A stretch of DNA of 64,000 nucleotides from Anaerolineales bacterium UBA6055 (GCA_002428985.1 DIYL01000038.1:62001-126000), one strand, 5' to 3'. Shown: positions 8,770 through 17,676, numbered from the stretch's first letter. Notes: generated by a model from the letters alone, not told the origin. Made by a program: numbers and translations.

Positions 8770-10249
8770 AACTCTCATGATACAGGGATCAATGTCATCG
8801 GTCGGCAAAAGCTGGTTGGTGGTCGCGCTCTGTCGAATTTTTGCACGACAAGGCATTAAAGTTGCGCCGTTCAAAGCCCAGAATATGTCGAATAATGCAG
8901 CTGTTACGGCAACAGGTGGCGAAATCGGGCGGGCACAATATACACAGGCGATTGCAAGCGGTATTATCCCTACCGTACGGATGAATCCAGTGTTGATCAA
9001 ACCTGAAGCGGATATGCGTTCGCAGGTGATTGTACATGGCAAAGTCTGGCAGAATTTATCAGCATGGGATTATTATCAGCGCAAAGCCTATCTATGGGAT
9101 CAAGTCAAAATTGCAATTGATGACCTACGCGAAAGTTACGACCTGATTATCATTGAAGGCGCCGGTAGTCCAGCCGAGTTGAATCTCAAGCGGGGCGACA
9201 TCGTCAATATGGCGGTCGCAAAATATTTGCAGTCGCCTGTGCTGTTAGCTGGTGATATTGACCGTGGCGGTATATTTGCGCAACTACTCGGCACCCAGAT
9301 GTTATTCGATCCCGATGAAAAAGCATTGCTAAAAGGTTTTATCGTCAATCGATTTCGTGGCGATCCAAAACTGTTTGAGGATGGCATAACAATTCTAGAG
9401 GAACGCGGGCAAGTTCCTGTGTTAGGTGTGATCCCATATTTGCACCAGCATGGTATCCCCGAAGAAGATGCTGTGATTGTCGAAGCGCAGACGGGACACT
9501 CCTCACACGAGGCAACTGATATTGCAGTATTAGCATTCCCACGGATTGCAAATTTCGACGACTTCGAACCGCTGGCTCAAGAACACGGTGTACAAGTGCG
9601 CTATGTGAAATCGGTCGATCAATTAGGCAACCCATCAGCCATTATTTTGCCCGGAACAAAAAGTACGATAGCTGATTTCCAATGGTTGCAATCACAGGGA
9701 TTTGTCGATCATTTGAATCAGTTTGTCAAAGATGGTGGGACAGTTGTTGGCATTTGTGGAGGCTACCAGATGCTTGGGCGTAGCGTGCATGATCCTCATC
9801 ATGTTGAATCTGACATTGATCATCTAGAGACCCTCGGTCTATTGCCCACAGAAACAACATTTGCATCGGAAAAATCAACGCACCAGATGCAGGCTGTCAT
9901 CACGGGACAAGCTAGTTGGTTACGTCCTCTCAATGATACAGAGGTTACAGGGTATGAAATCCATATGGGACAGACAACTAGTATATCGCCTTGGCTGACG
10001 ATTAAACGGCATAATGACTCTAGTCATAGTATTTCCGACGGAACAATGTCAGCAAACGGGCGCGTATGGGGTTGTTATATACATGGGTTATTTGATAATA
10101 CTGAATTCAGACGAGCATGGTTACAGTCACTCGATTGGCAACCACACAATAGCAATACGATCTCGCTCGATTCAGCAATTAATCATGTGGCAGATGTGGT
10201 AGAAGCGCATCTCAATATGGATACGCTTCATCAGATTATCGGACTTTAG
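8759..10249 (+). CDS. cobQ: cobyric acid synthase
   Basis: CobQ/CbiP amidates side chains b, d, e and g of adenosylcobyrinic acid a,c-diamide. The 496-residue length and architecture are standard. The N-terminal ATPase carries IQGSMSSVGKS (P-loop), PFKAQNMSNNA and IEGAGSPAELNL. The C-terminal class I amidotransferase-like domain has its cysteine in GICGGYQMLG (Cys333) and a late GCYIHGLFDN histidine. It completes the amidation begun by cbiA and gives the substrate of cbiB. It ends tail-to-tail with pyrH, overlapping by 4 bases. Confidence 0.95.
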   Translation: MTAKTLMIQGSMSSVGKSWLVVALCRIFARQGIKVAPFKAQNMSNNAAVTATGGEIGRAQYTQAIASGIIPTVRMNPVLIKPEADMRSQVIVHGKVWQNLSAWDYYQRKAYLWDQVKIAIDDLRESYDLIIIEGAGSPAELNLKRGDIVNMAVAKYLQSPVLLAGDIDRGGIFAQLLGTQMLFDPDEKALLKGFIVNRFRGDPKLFEDGITILEERGQVPVLGVIPYLHQHGIPEEDAVIVEAQTGHSSHEATDIAVLAFPRIANFDDFEPLAQEHGVQVRYVKSVDQLGNPSAIILPGTKSTIADFQWLQSQGFVDHLNQFVKDGGTVVGICGGYQMLGRSVHDPHHVESDIDHLETLGLLPTETTFASEKSTHQMQAVITGQASWLRPLNDTEVTGYEIHMGQTTSISPWLTIKRHNDSSHSISDGTMSANGRVWGCYIHGLFDNTEFRRAWLQSLDWQPHNSNTISLDSAINHVADVVEAHLNMDTLHQIIGL

Positions 10250-10977
10250 TCAGAGATCAATGTACCGAAGGTTAGATCGCCTTGTATCGTTTTGATAAGG
10301 TCACCTTTATTCCAGAAGTTGACCACGATGATCGGCATCTCGTTTTCCTGACATAATGTGAAGGCAGTTGTGTCCATAACTCGCAACTGCTGATTAAGCA
10401 CTTCCTGATATGTCAGTTTTTTGTAGCGGACAGCATCCGGATTTTTCATCGGATCATCTGAATAAACCCCATCGACTTTTGTGGCTTTGACAATGACATC
10501 AGCATGGATTTCGTTAGCACGGAGGGCAGCAGCGGAGTCTGTTGTGAAATAAGGACTGCCCATCCCACCTGCTAAAATCACGACGCGCCCTTTTTCCATA
10601 TGGCGAATCGCACGGAGGCGGATATAAGGCTCAGCAACCGAATTCATTTGAATCGCCGTTTGTACGCGGGTCGCAATCCCTGCCCGTTCTATAGCATCCT
10701 GTAATGCCAGCCCATTGATGACAGTTGCAATCATTCCCATATGGTCGGCTGTACCACGTTCCATACCCCGTTTTGAAGCGGGTTCGCCGCGCCAGATGTT
10801 ACCAGCACCGATGACAATCGCAACTTGTACACCCAGTTCATAAATCGCTTTCACCCGTCCCGCAATATATTCGGCTTTTTCCGGATCAATACCAAAGCCC
10901 TGTTCGCTTGCCAATGCTTCTCCACTGAGTTTTAACAAAATCCGTTTATAGGGTAATGTGTTGTTGGGTTGTGGCAT
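10246..10977 (-). CDS. pyrH: UMP kinase
   Basis: Bacterial UMP kinase (amino-acid-kinase fold) phosphorylates UMP to UDP for pyrimidine nucleotide supply. The length of 243 residues is typical. Motifs: LLKLSGEALA at the N-terminus, VIGAGNIWRG, TADHMGMIATVINGLAL and GSPYFTTDSAAALRA. AAAGGAGATC lies just before the ATG. It belongs to the rpsB-tsf-pyrH gene order, but here a MerB-like gene separates it from tsf. No frr is visible downstream, where cobQ ends in the opposite direction. Confidence 0.96.
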   Translation of the reverse strand: MPQPNNTLPYKRILLKLSGEALASEQGFGIDPEKAEYIAGRVKAIYELGVQVAIVIGAGNIWRGEPASKRGMERGTADHMGMIATVINGLALQDAIERAGIATRVQTAIQMNSVAEPYIRLRAIRHMEKGRVVILAGGMGSPYFTTDSAAALRANEIHADVIVKATKVDGVYSDDPMKNPDAVRYKKLTYQEVLNQQLRVMDTTAFTLCQENEMPIIVVNFWNKGDLIKTIQGDLTFGTLISD

Positions 10978-11019
10978 GTGATCTCCTTTATATAGATTAA
11001 ATTATCCACGCGTCGCAGT

Positions 11020-11694
11020 TTAGAATGACCAAAAGCTATCGTTCAAATTTTGTTGATTAAATATGTCCCGTGCACTTTCTGGGGTATGCCTCCGAAAATC
11101 CGGCGACATCCGATCGCTGTACCATAATTTTGCGATGTCCCACACTTTATCTAATGTGAGGATCGCCCCAAGCTTGCGCCCTTTACTACTACACCATTGC
11201 TGAACTTCGCTCTCCTCACGGAAGAACAAAATCGTCCCTCAAGTATCAACCAGATCGTCATACCATTCGATAAATGGTTTGGCGAAATGGACGACCCCCT
11301 CTCCTTGTAACGCTCCATCACTGACAGCATACGTCAGTGCTTGACGGCTTATCGGATGACGCACAGTAATCTGTGCATCTTTATTTAGCATGGCTGGAAT
11401 ACCGAGCGAGTCCCATGCGCAGTTCGCATAAAGTTGCACCCCATCAACCGTGACTTGATAATCAGTCTCGATTGCTGATAGTGGAAATAACATCATCAAG
11501 TCATAAGTATTTGGTTGCAAGAAAATGAGATGCGCTTCATTAAGTCGATGCAGAGCTTGTTGCGCCTCATCAATCGGAATACTAAATTGTGTCGCAATCT
11601 CTTCATGGGAGGGTGCATGACCCGTTTGCACAAGTGTTTGATAGAGATACAGTCGAATATCCCAATCTTGTTGAGTGAGAGATATAGTTGCCAT
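11020..11694 (-). CDS. MerB-family (organomercurial-lyase-like) protein with in-frame UGA at the second catalytic cysteine position
   Basis: Alkylmercury-lyase family protein, 224 codons if the internal TGA at 11239-11241 is read through. Residues 1-70 look like a winged-helix domain. ANCAWDSLGIPAML carries Cys92 and Asp95, matching the Cys96/Asp99 pair of MerB. The family's next block normally reads W-DD-x-TC-x-T-I-L-F-F. Here it is EWYDDLVDT, TGA, GTILFFREE, so the stop replaces the expected cysteine (Cys159 of MerB; spacing 60 here against 63). Downstream, the typical C-terminus continues in the same frame (LAKLWYSDRMSPDFRR to FWSF). The ATG at 11694 has AAGGTGAT six bases upstream. Either a selenocysteine codon or a nonsense mutation in a decaying gene. 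Confidence 0.75.
11203..11233 (-). promoter_or_regulatory. hairpin just after the in-frame UGA, SECIS-like by hand folding
   Basis: On the mRNA strand, starting five bases after the UGA, GAUUUUG can pair with CGAAGUU (7 bp with wobbles). An internal loop follows, then UUCC pairs with GGAG, capped by a GUGA loop. The loop begins 19 bases after the UGA with G then U; in the classical E. coli fdhF element the key GU of the loop lies 18 bases after the UGA. Hand folding only; short hairpins of this size also arise by chance, and A/U and G/U pairs dominate the lower stem. Confidence 0.3.
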
Positions 11695-11711
11695 CAAATT
11701 ATCACCTTACA

Positions 11712-11743
11712 TAAAAAAGGGACTAGCCAATAGGCTAATCCCC
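11712..11743 (-). terminator. rho-independent terminator of tsf
   Basis: On the - strand, GGGATTAGCC and GGCTAGTCCC form a 10-bp stem (one G-T pair) around a TATT loop, followed by six Ts. It lies between tsf and the MerB-like gene, whose SD at 11701-11708 starts only a few bases beyond. The downstream genes therefore depend on readthrough or on a promoter inside the tsf region. Confidence 0.85.
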
Positions 11744-11802
11744 AATTTGTTACGAATCGGTTGTGCGAATATGTTTTATGTTTACACAGTCGCTGCAAAT
11801 GC

Positions 11803-12414
11803 TTATTCCTCGTCTGCACCAATAGCAATGCGTTTGAATTCACCGATGTTGATGGTTTCGCCAACTGCGGCAACAGTTTCTTCAAGCAGTTGTTGGATAG
11901 TCTTTTCATCGTCTTTGATAAACGCCTGTTCCATCAAGACAATTTCTTGATACCATTTGTTCATACGACCTTCGACCATCTTTTCAGCGATGTTTTCTGG
12001 TTTTCCTTCTTCCATCGCACGTTCCATCTGAACTTTCTTTTCAGCTTCAACGACATCTGCTGGAACATCTTCGCGTTTGACGTAGAGTGGCTTCAAGTTC
12101 GCAATGTGCATTGCAACATCTTTGGCAAATGATTGGAAATTATCGGTGTTAGCAACAAAGTCAGTTTCACAGTTGACTTCGACGATAACTGCCAAGCGAC
12201 CATCATGATGAATATAACTACCGACAAGTCCCTCGTTTGCGGTACGATTCTTCGCCCCAATTTTTATACCTTGATTCCGAAGCATCTCTTCGAGAATCTC
12301 AAGAGCTTTGTCCATATCGCCTTCAGCTTCTGTCAGAGCATTCTTGATTTTGAGGGGACCTATCTTGTTTCCAGTTTTAGCACGAAGCTCTTTTACCTGT
12401 TGTGCAAGTGACAT
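11803..12414 (-). CDS. tsf: translation elongation factor Ts
   Basis: EF-Ts is the nucleotide exchange factor that recharges EF-Tu. The 203-residue protein has the short two-subdomain form. VKELRAKTG at the N-terminus and VEVNCETDFVAN in the core (the TDFV motif contacting EF-Tu) identify it. The usual TGAGMMDCKKAL segment of the N-terminal UBA-like module is replaced by TGNKIGPLKIKNAL, which departs from the common consensus at several positions and is about two residues longer up to KNAL. It follows rpsB by 42 bases and is followed by a strong terminator. Confidence 0.93.
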   Translation of the reverse strand: MSLAQQVKELRAKTGNKIGPLKIKNALTEAEGDMDKALEILEEMLRNQGIKIGAKNRTANEGLVGSYIHHDGRLAVIVEVNCETDFVANTDNFQSFAKDVAMHIANLKPLYVKREDVPADVVEAEKKVQMERAMEEGKPENIAEKMVEGRMNKWYQEIVLMEQAFIKDDEKTIQQLLEETVAAVGETINIGEFKRIAIGADEE

Positions 12415-12456
12415 TTTTGTGTGTTTTCTCCGTTAGTTATATGCGGTTTTGATTAA

Positions 12457-13311
12457 TTATTGGTCGTCTTCGTCTTCATCTTCGTCATCTTCGTCGAAGA
12501 GTTTACTATCGCGCAATTTTGCTAATGTGGACTCACCGAGCAAGTCTTCGTCTTCAAAGTCGCCATCATTATCGTATGCGCTGGTGAAGAGTTCTTCTTC
12601 TTCCTCTTCTGCACCAGCCGATTGACGGATGTTGTGACCTTCCAGTACAGCATCAGCCAATGCACCAACCAACAAACGGATGGAACGCATCGCGTCATCA
12701 TTAGCTGGTAGGATGTAATCTACTTGGTCAGGGTCTGCGTTTGTATCAACCAGTGCCATAACCGGAATACCGAGAATGTTCGCTTCTTTAACAGCGGTAT
12801 GTTCGCGTTCTGCATCAACAATTACGAGCAGGTCAGGGACACGTTTCATGTCACGGATACCACCGAGGCGTAGTTGCAATTTCGCAATTTTACGTTCGAG
12901 CACAAGTGCTTCTTTTTTGGTCAAGCGTTCGAATTCGCCTTCGTCACGACGTTTTTCTAAGTCTTTTAAGGTGTCGATACGGCTACGAATTGTTTTCCAG
13001 TTGGTGAGTGTTCCACCAAGCCAGCGATAGTTGACATATGGCATACCACAACGGTCAGCTTCGCGTTGGACAATTTCTTGTGCCTGACGCTTGGTACCGA
13101 TGAATAGAACTGTCAACCCGTCAGCGACCATATTCACGATGAGATCGTGGAAGTTATTGAGGTTTCTTAGGGTAATTTGTAGATCAATAATGTGGATTCC
13201 ATTACGTTGGGTGAAGATGAATTCATCCATTTTTGGATTCCATTTGTTGGTACGGTGACCGAAGTGTACACCTGTCTCTAACAGGGTACGCATTTTAACC
13301 TGTGAAGGCAT
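12457..13311 (-). CDS. rpsB: 30S ribosomal protein S2
   Basis: Ribosomal protein S2, part of the small subunit. The start at 13311 (MPSQVKMRTLLETGVHFGH) follows AAGGAG; a reading from 13392 adds 27 unrelated residues. Core motifs: LLETGVHFGHRTNKWNPKM, FIGTKRQAQEIV, YRWLGGTLTNWKTI and PVMALVDTNADPD. At 284 residues it is longer than the usual 230-260 because of a strongly acidic C-terminal tail of about 50 residues (runs of Glu and Asp), which is probably disordered. First gene of the rpsB-tsf transcript. Confidence 0.96.
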   Translation of the reverse strand: MPSQVKMRTLLETGVHFGHRTNKWNPKMDEFIFTQRNGIHIIDLQITLRNLNNFHDLIVNMVADGLTVLFIGTKRQAQEIVQREADRCGMPYVNYRWLGGTLTNWKTIRSRIDTLKDLEKRRDEGEFERLTKKEALVLERKIAKLQLRLGGIRDMKRVPDLLVIVDAEREHTAVKEANILGIPVMALVDTNADPDQVDYILPANDDAMRSIRLLVGALADAVLEGHNIRQSAGAEEEEEELFTSAYDNDGDFEDEDLLGESTLAKLRDSKLFDEDDEDEDEDDQ

Positions 13312-13706
13312 TGCTATTCTCCTTAAATATACGGTGTTTTTTTCTCGCACATCACTCAACCTCTGGTAAGAATCCGTCTTTGCGGACAACACCTACCTGG
13401 AGTCCTGATGTGTGGTATTTAGAATGGCTCAAATTAAATTTGAACAATTCCGCGCAGGATTCTATCATATCCATGCATTTAGGACAATGGGTGATTAAAT
13501 TATCACTCGCTGAGAGACACCTAAACTGTATAAATCGTACAAATCCAAATTAAAAGTTTATTTACAGCGTCTAAAGTGAAGTAAAATGCGGTTTATCTAT
13601 TATGGACACATATATAATGACAAACATTCCTGAGATTTCGCACAACAAATTAGTTGAATCAACGTAGAATCATATACAAGACCACATGGTTACTAAGGGA
13701 AAACAC
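13312..13706. other. intergenic region between divergent rpsB and GNAT genes
   Basis: About 395 bases without a convincing gene. It should hold the divergent promoters of rpsB and the acetyltransferase. On the rpsB side the leader is about 100 bases or more, with a small possible hairpin (TCCG...CGGA near 13375-13390). I could not define a known r-protein leader motif. The reading frames present here look like chance or shadow frames. Confidence 0.5.
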
Positions 13707-14114
13707 ATGCCGAACAGACTCATTTATTCATTCACAGAACCCATTCTTCCTGAAGTCCTCCACGATTTATTCGCGCAAACTGCATGGGCAAAAGACCGTA
13801 CATTGCTCGACATCCAACAGATGCTGGATAATACGCAACTGATACTCGGGGTATGGGATGATGAGCATCTCATTGGTTTTGCACGTGTGGTCACAGATGA
13901 CATCTATCGGGCATGGATTGAAGATGTTGTGGTTGATGAAAAATACCGTCAACAAGGGGTGGGTTCACATATTATCGAAAAACTGCTCAAGCGATTGGAG
14001 CATGTCGAACTGATTATCTTAGATTGTGAAGAATCCTTAGTTTCCTTCTACGAACGCTACAAATTCCAAGCTAAAAAAGGTGCCTCCATGCTTTTGATCC
14101 AGAAGAAAGAATAA
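13707..14114 (+). CDS. GNAT-family N-acetyltransferase
   Basis: A 135-residue single-domain GNAT acetyltransferase; substrate unknown. The acetyl-CoA-binding motif A is visible as IEDVVVDEKYRQQGVGSHIIEKLL (about residues 71-94), with the Q/R-x-x-G-x-G/A pattern, and the late SFYERYKFQ is typical of the fold's end. AAGGGA at 13695-13700 lies six bases before the ATG at 13707, so this start is preferred over 13686. Monocistronic, with the histidine kinase convergent 3 bases downstream. Confidence 0.85.
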   Translation: MPNRLIYSFTEPILPEVLHDLFAQTAWAKDRTLLDIQQMLDNTQLILGVWDDEHLIGFARVVTDDIYRAWIEDVVVDEKYRQQGVGSHIIEKLLKRLEHVELIILDCEESLVSFYERYKFQAKKGASMLLIQKKE

Positions 14115-14116
14115 GC

Positions 14117-16249
14117 TTAGTCAGTTGACGTCAAGATCTGAGATGCAGGCAGTATCAAAGAAATTGATGTGCCCTGTCCAACATGACTATCAACTGTGAT
14201 AACACCATTATGCAATTCGATAATGCGGCGTGTAATGGCTAGTCCCATACCGCCACCCCCGTTGGATGTGTTACGCGCTTTATCGGCACGATATAAACTA
14301 TCGAAGATATGCGGTAAATCTTCCTTAGCAATCCCACGCCCAGTGTCCGTTACCTTTACAGTCAATGTATTATCAGTGGAATTCGTTTGAATCGTAATCG
14401 AATCACCATCATCACAATACTGAATGGCATTTGTCAGTAGATGAATAAACGCATCATGCAAAAGGCGAGGATTTCCTAAAATTGTTGGCAGTGTTGGATG
14501 CAACGCCCGCTCAACATGCAGATGTTTTTCTTGAATTTTCAGATCACAATTTGTGATTGCGGTCTCCATGAGTGAATTAATGTAAGTCGGTATCATCGCT
14601 AACTCACTGGTTTCGTCGAGCTTGGCGATTGTGTGCATATTTTCAATTAGTCGCGTAAGGCGTTGGATTTGTGTCTGGATGACTTCGACCCGTTCTACCA
14701 CTTGGTCACTCGACCCATTTTGTAAAAGATAGGCATATGTGCCGATGGTCGATAAGGGCGTACGAAAATCATGTGATACATCATCAAGGAACTGGCGCAA
14801 TAACCAAGACCGCTCTCGTTCTTGTTCCGCTAAGCGCGAACGATCCTCTGCTAGACGACGCTGGGTTATATCTCGACAACTAACAACAATGCCGTTTACC
14901 GCAGGGTTATCCAATAGGCTGGTTACAATCGCCTCCATATGTACCCAGTGTCCACCCATATGCCTTACACGTATTTCATCCGCGCGTGTTTGCAATGTCC
15001 GGTTTTTAAAACAGTCGTCTAAGATTTTAGCCGCAAGCGGTAAATCATCCCGATGTAACATATCCTTGACAGTTAACCCAATCAAACGCTCTGGCTCAAT
15101 ATCCACTAGATAACGAGCGGACGGACTTGCATAAGTGACTTGTGCCACTTCGTTAATGATAACGATAATATCACTTGATGCCTCTGTAATGGCACGATAG
15201 CGAATTTCGCTCTGACGTAATCTTTCTTCAGCAATACGCTTGGCACATAACGCACCAACGGTATCTGCATATAAACGAAAAATTTCTAGTTGATTTTTTG
15301 ATAGTGGCTTTCCAGTACGTCCATTGTCCGCATACAACCAGCCAATACGTTTCGTACCATCCCACATTATACCAACCAGTGTCCAACCATTTCGTATAAA
15401 ATTACCATCAAAGTCGACAATCTCAAGATCATGCACGGCGACATCGCCCTCAGTAACCATAGTCGCTTCATGATCCGAGATTGGCTCAATAAGATGTTCT
15501 TCGTTTCGAATGTTACCTTCTAAATCTGTGCCCCATGTTCCTCGCCGATGGGTTGGTTTATCTTCTACATCGAACCAAATACCAACTCTTTCAAACTCTA
15601 AGATACTTAAGGCAGAGTCAACTACATGATAGGTTAAATCCCTCAAATTACTGATAGCAGCTAACTTTGTTGATACTGCATTGAGCTTTTTTAAGAGCTG
15701 TTGCAATTGCAAAGCATCCGCCTCACTGGCCTCCAATTGCTGTTGAGATCGTTGCCGGTTAAACAGAACACCCAGTGTCGCGCCATATAAATTCAGTATG
15801 CCAATTGTTGCATCTTCGAATGGTTTCTTATCCAATAATGTGTCGGAATACAGAACCCCAATTACTTTATCACCATCAAGCATCGGGCAAAATAACTTAT
15901 CACCATACCCTATTTCATCCAAGTGAATGTTATATAGTTGCGTATCGCGGACAACCTTGCTCTTTTTTGTAACAACTAAAACTTCATATGCCGGATGGTC
16001 CGGGTCTAGCATCATCGACTCATACGAGTTATCAATAATCCCGCCTTCATAATCCACACGATATTTACCACTCAGCGTTTCACCATCTAAGAACCAGATA
16101 CTCAAGCGGGTAAAACCCAGATTATCAATTCCCTGCCGAATACTTTGATAAACCAAATCATCAAAGTTGTTGATTTGTGTTAAGCTCAAGGTAATTTTAT
16201 TAAGTGCTTTGAGAGACTGCATCCGTATAACCTGTACTATATATTGCAT
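14117..16249 (-). CDS. GAF-GAF-PAS sensor histidine kinase
   Basis: A 710-residue soluble sensor kinase without membrane segments. Two GAF-like domains (about 15-165 and 195-340) precede a PAS domain (about 350-470), a HisKA dimerisation domain with phospho-acceptor His493 in DDVSHDFRTPLS, and a HATPase_c domain with NAIQY (N box), DTGRGI (G1), SLYRADKA (F box) and GGMGLAI (G2). It should autophosphorylate in response to small molecules or redox state, but no response regulator is adjacent. The start is uncertain: ATG at 16222 is an alternative and neither has a good SD. Confidence 0.9.
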   Translation of the reverse strand: MQYIVQVIRMQSLKALNKITLSLTQINNFDDLVYQSIRQGIDNLGFTRLSIWFLDGETLSGKYRVDYEGGIIDNSYESMMLDPDHPAYEVLVVTKKSKVVRDTQLYNIHLDEIGYGDKLFCPMLDGDKVIGVLYSDTLLDKKPFEDATIGILNLYGATLGVLFNRQRSQQQLEASEADALQLQQLLKKLNAVSTKLAAISNLRDLTYHVVDSALSILEFERVGIWFDVEDKPTHRRGTWGTDLEGNIRNEEHLIEPISDHEATMVTEGDVAVHDLEIVDFDGNFIRNGWTLVGIMWDGTKRIGWLYADNGRTGKPLSKNQLEIFRLYADTVGALCAKRIAEERLRQSEIRYRAITEASSDIIVIINEVAQVTYASPSARYLVDIEPERLIGLTVKDMLHRDDLPLAAKILDDCFKNRTLQTRADEIRVRHMGGHWVHMEAIVTSLLDNPAVNGIVVSCRDITQRRLAEDRSRLAEQERERSWLLRQFLDDVSHDFRTPLSTIGTYAYLLQNGSSDQVVERVEVIQTQIQRLTRLIENMHTIAKLDETSELAMIPTYINSLMETAITNCDLKIQEKHLHVERALHPTLPTILGNPRLLHDAFIHLLTNAIQYCDDGDSITIQTNSTDNTLTVKVTDTGRGIAKEDLPHIFDSLYRADKARNTSNGGGGMGLAITRRIIELHNGVITVDSHVGQGTSISLILPASQILTSTD

Positions 16250-16517
16250 ATGAGTTGTTTATTATTTATCGCATTCACAATATAACTTATCTTACAAAAC
16301 CTGTCATGCGATTTAGTCCCGAAATTGTGTACGAGAAGTCAAATCTTGGTTTTTTATTGTAATCGTAATCACTTTTATAGAATATTATGATTTATGATTT
16401 TGCATTTATAATTTTATCTCATAAAGGGATTCGCTGTATGCAAAATTAACGCCTTTTCTTGGAATTGGTTATTATCTGTTGTATCAACTGATTGCATATA
16501 CATTTTACGAGGACATC

Positions 16518-17639
16518 ATGAGCAACTTGCAACTGAACCCAAATATTACGCCTTTCGCCCGCCAAGAAAATCGTGTCACACCGGATGACATCCGCAAGCA
16601 GTATGGACTGGAGAAAGTCTATCAACTCTCACAGAATGAAAACCCACTTGGTCCATCACCTAAAGTTGTGGAAGCGATCAATAGCATTGCACCGACCTTA
16701 TCCTATTATCCCAATTACTCCGATATTGAATTACGGCAAGCCATTGTTGAGTCATTGGGACGCAATGGGTTAACACCAGAATATATCTACACGGGTTGTA
16801 GTGGGTTTGAATCCTTAGAATTAATGGGGCGTGGATTTTTGCAAGTGGATGATGAAGTGATTGTATCGTCACCATCATTTGTAGGGGCATACAAAAAGAT
16901 TGCGCTACCCCTCGGTGCAAAAGTGGTTGATGTCCCGCTCGTCCCAGAAACATGGGCGTATCGGGTTGATGCCGTCTTAGATGCAATTACAGACAAAACC
17001 AAGTTGATTATGGTCTGTAACCCGAATAATCCGACGGGAACCGTCATGCCACAGGAACAGATGAACGCTCTGATGGATGGTGTACCTGAACATGTCTTAG
17101 TCGTATCTGATGAGGTTTATTGGCATTTTGTCGAAGATGAAAGCTACCCCGATTCGATCCAATATGTGCTTGATGGGAAAAATATTGTGCTGATTCATAG
17201 CTTCTCGAAGGCGTATGGATTAGCAGGTATTCGTTTGGGATATGGCATTGCCAAACCAGAAATCGCAGATTATATCGCCGGTTTACATCGGGGATTCCAT
17301 CAGAACAAGTTAAACATCGCCGCCGGCGTCGCAGCCGCCAAAGATCAAGAGTATTTGCAGTATGCTGTCGACTATCTGCGTACAGAGCAAAAATGGGTCA
17401 CCGAACAATTTGATCGGCTCGACATCAAATACTGGAAACCATCAGCGAATTTCATCTTATTTGAGACCAAATTAACCGCAGAAGACCTCACCCAGAGGAT
17501 GCGTGAACGTGGTATTTTGTTGCGTCCGCAGACCCGCAACGATATGGAATATGGGATGCGTATCAGCCTCGGCACACGTGAAGCCAATGAAGCATTTATC
17601 AAGGCACTAGAAGAAATCCTAAGTAGCCTTGATAAATAA
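16518..17639 (+). CDS. hisC: histidinol-phosphate aminotransferase-like PLP enzyme
   Basis: Fold-type I aminotransferase of 373 residues, HisC subgroup: LSQNENPLGPSPKV at the N-terminus, MVCNPNNPTGTV, VVSDEVYWHFV, and the PLP lysine in HSFSKAYGLAGIRLGYG. HisC transfers the amino group from glutamate to imidazole-acetol phosphate in histidine synthesis. Start at 16518 is supported by ACGAGGA; an upstream ATG at 16479 has none. No other his genes are near, so a related aromatic aminotransferase function cannot be excluded. Upstream about 270 bases are AT-rich and shared with the divergent kinase. Confidence 0.8.
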   Translation: MSNLQLNPNITPFARQENRVTPDDIRKQYGLEKVYQLSQNENPLGPSPKVVEAINSIAPTLSYYPNYSDIELRQAIVESLGRNGLTPEYIYTGCSGFESLELMGRGFLQVDDEVIVSSPSFVGAYKKIALPLGAKVVDVPLVPETWAYRVDAVLDAITDKTKLIMVCNPNNPTGTVMPQEQMNALMDGVPEHVLVVSDEVYWHFVEDESYPDSIQYVLDGKNIVLIHSFSKAYGLAGIRLGYGIAKPEIADYIAGLHRGFHQNKLNIAAGVAAAKDQEYLQYAVDYLRTEQKWVTEQFDRLDIKYWKPSANFILFETKLTAEDLTQRMRERGILLRPQTRNDMEYGMRISLGTREANEAFIKALEEILSSLDK

Positions 17640-17676
17640 CAATTTTACGGATAGACGGTTTGTTTCTATTCACAAT

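Noticed and set aside
11020..11229. Separate small gene of 69 residues downstream of the MerB-like gene
   Set aside because: It is the in-frame continuation of the same protein after the TGA, its apparent TTG start is the Leu of GTILFF, and its sequence is the family C-terminus.
11515..12411. Plus-strand frames opposite tsf and the MerB-like gene
   Set aside because: Antisense to genes with clear family motifs; translations are Phe/Ser-rich and unlike proteins.
13302..13553. Plus-strand frame opposite the rpsB start and upstream region
   Set aside because: Low-complexity translation, no SD, and overlap with the rpsB start and leader. Considered a chance frame.
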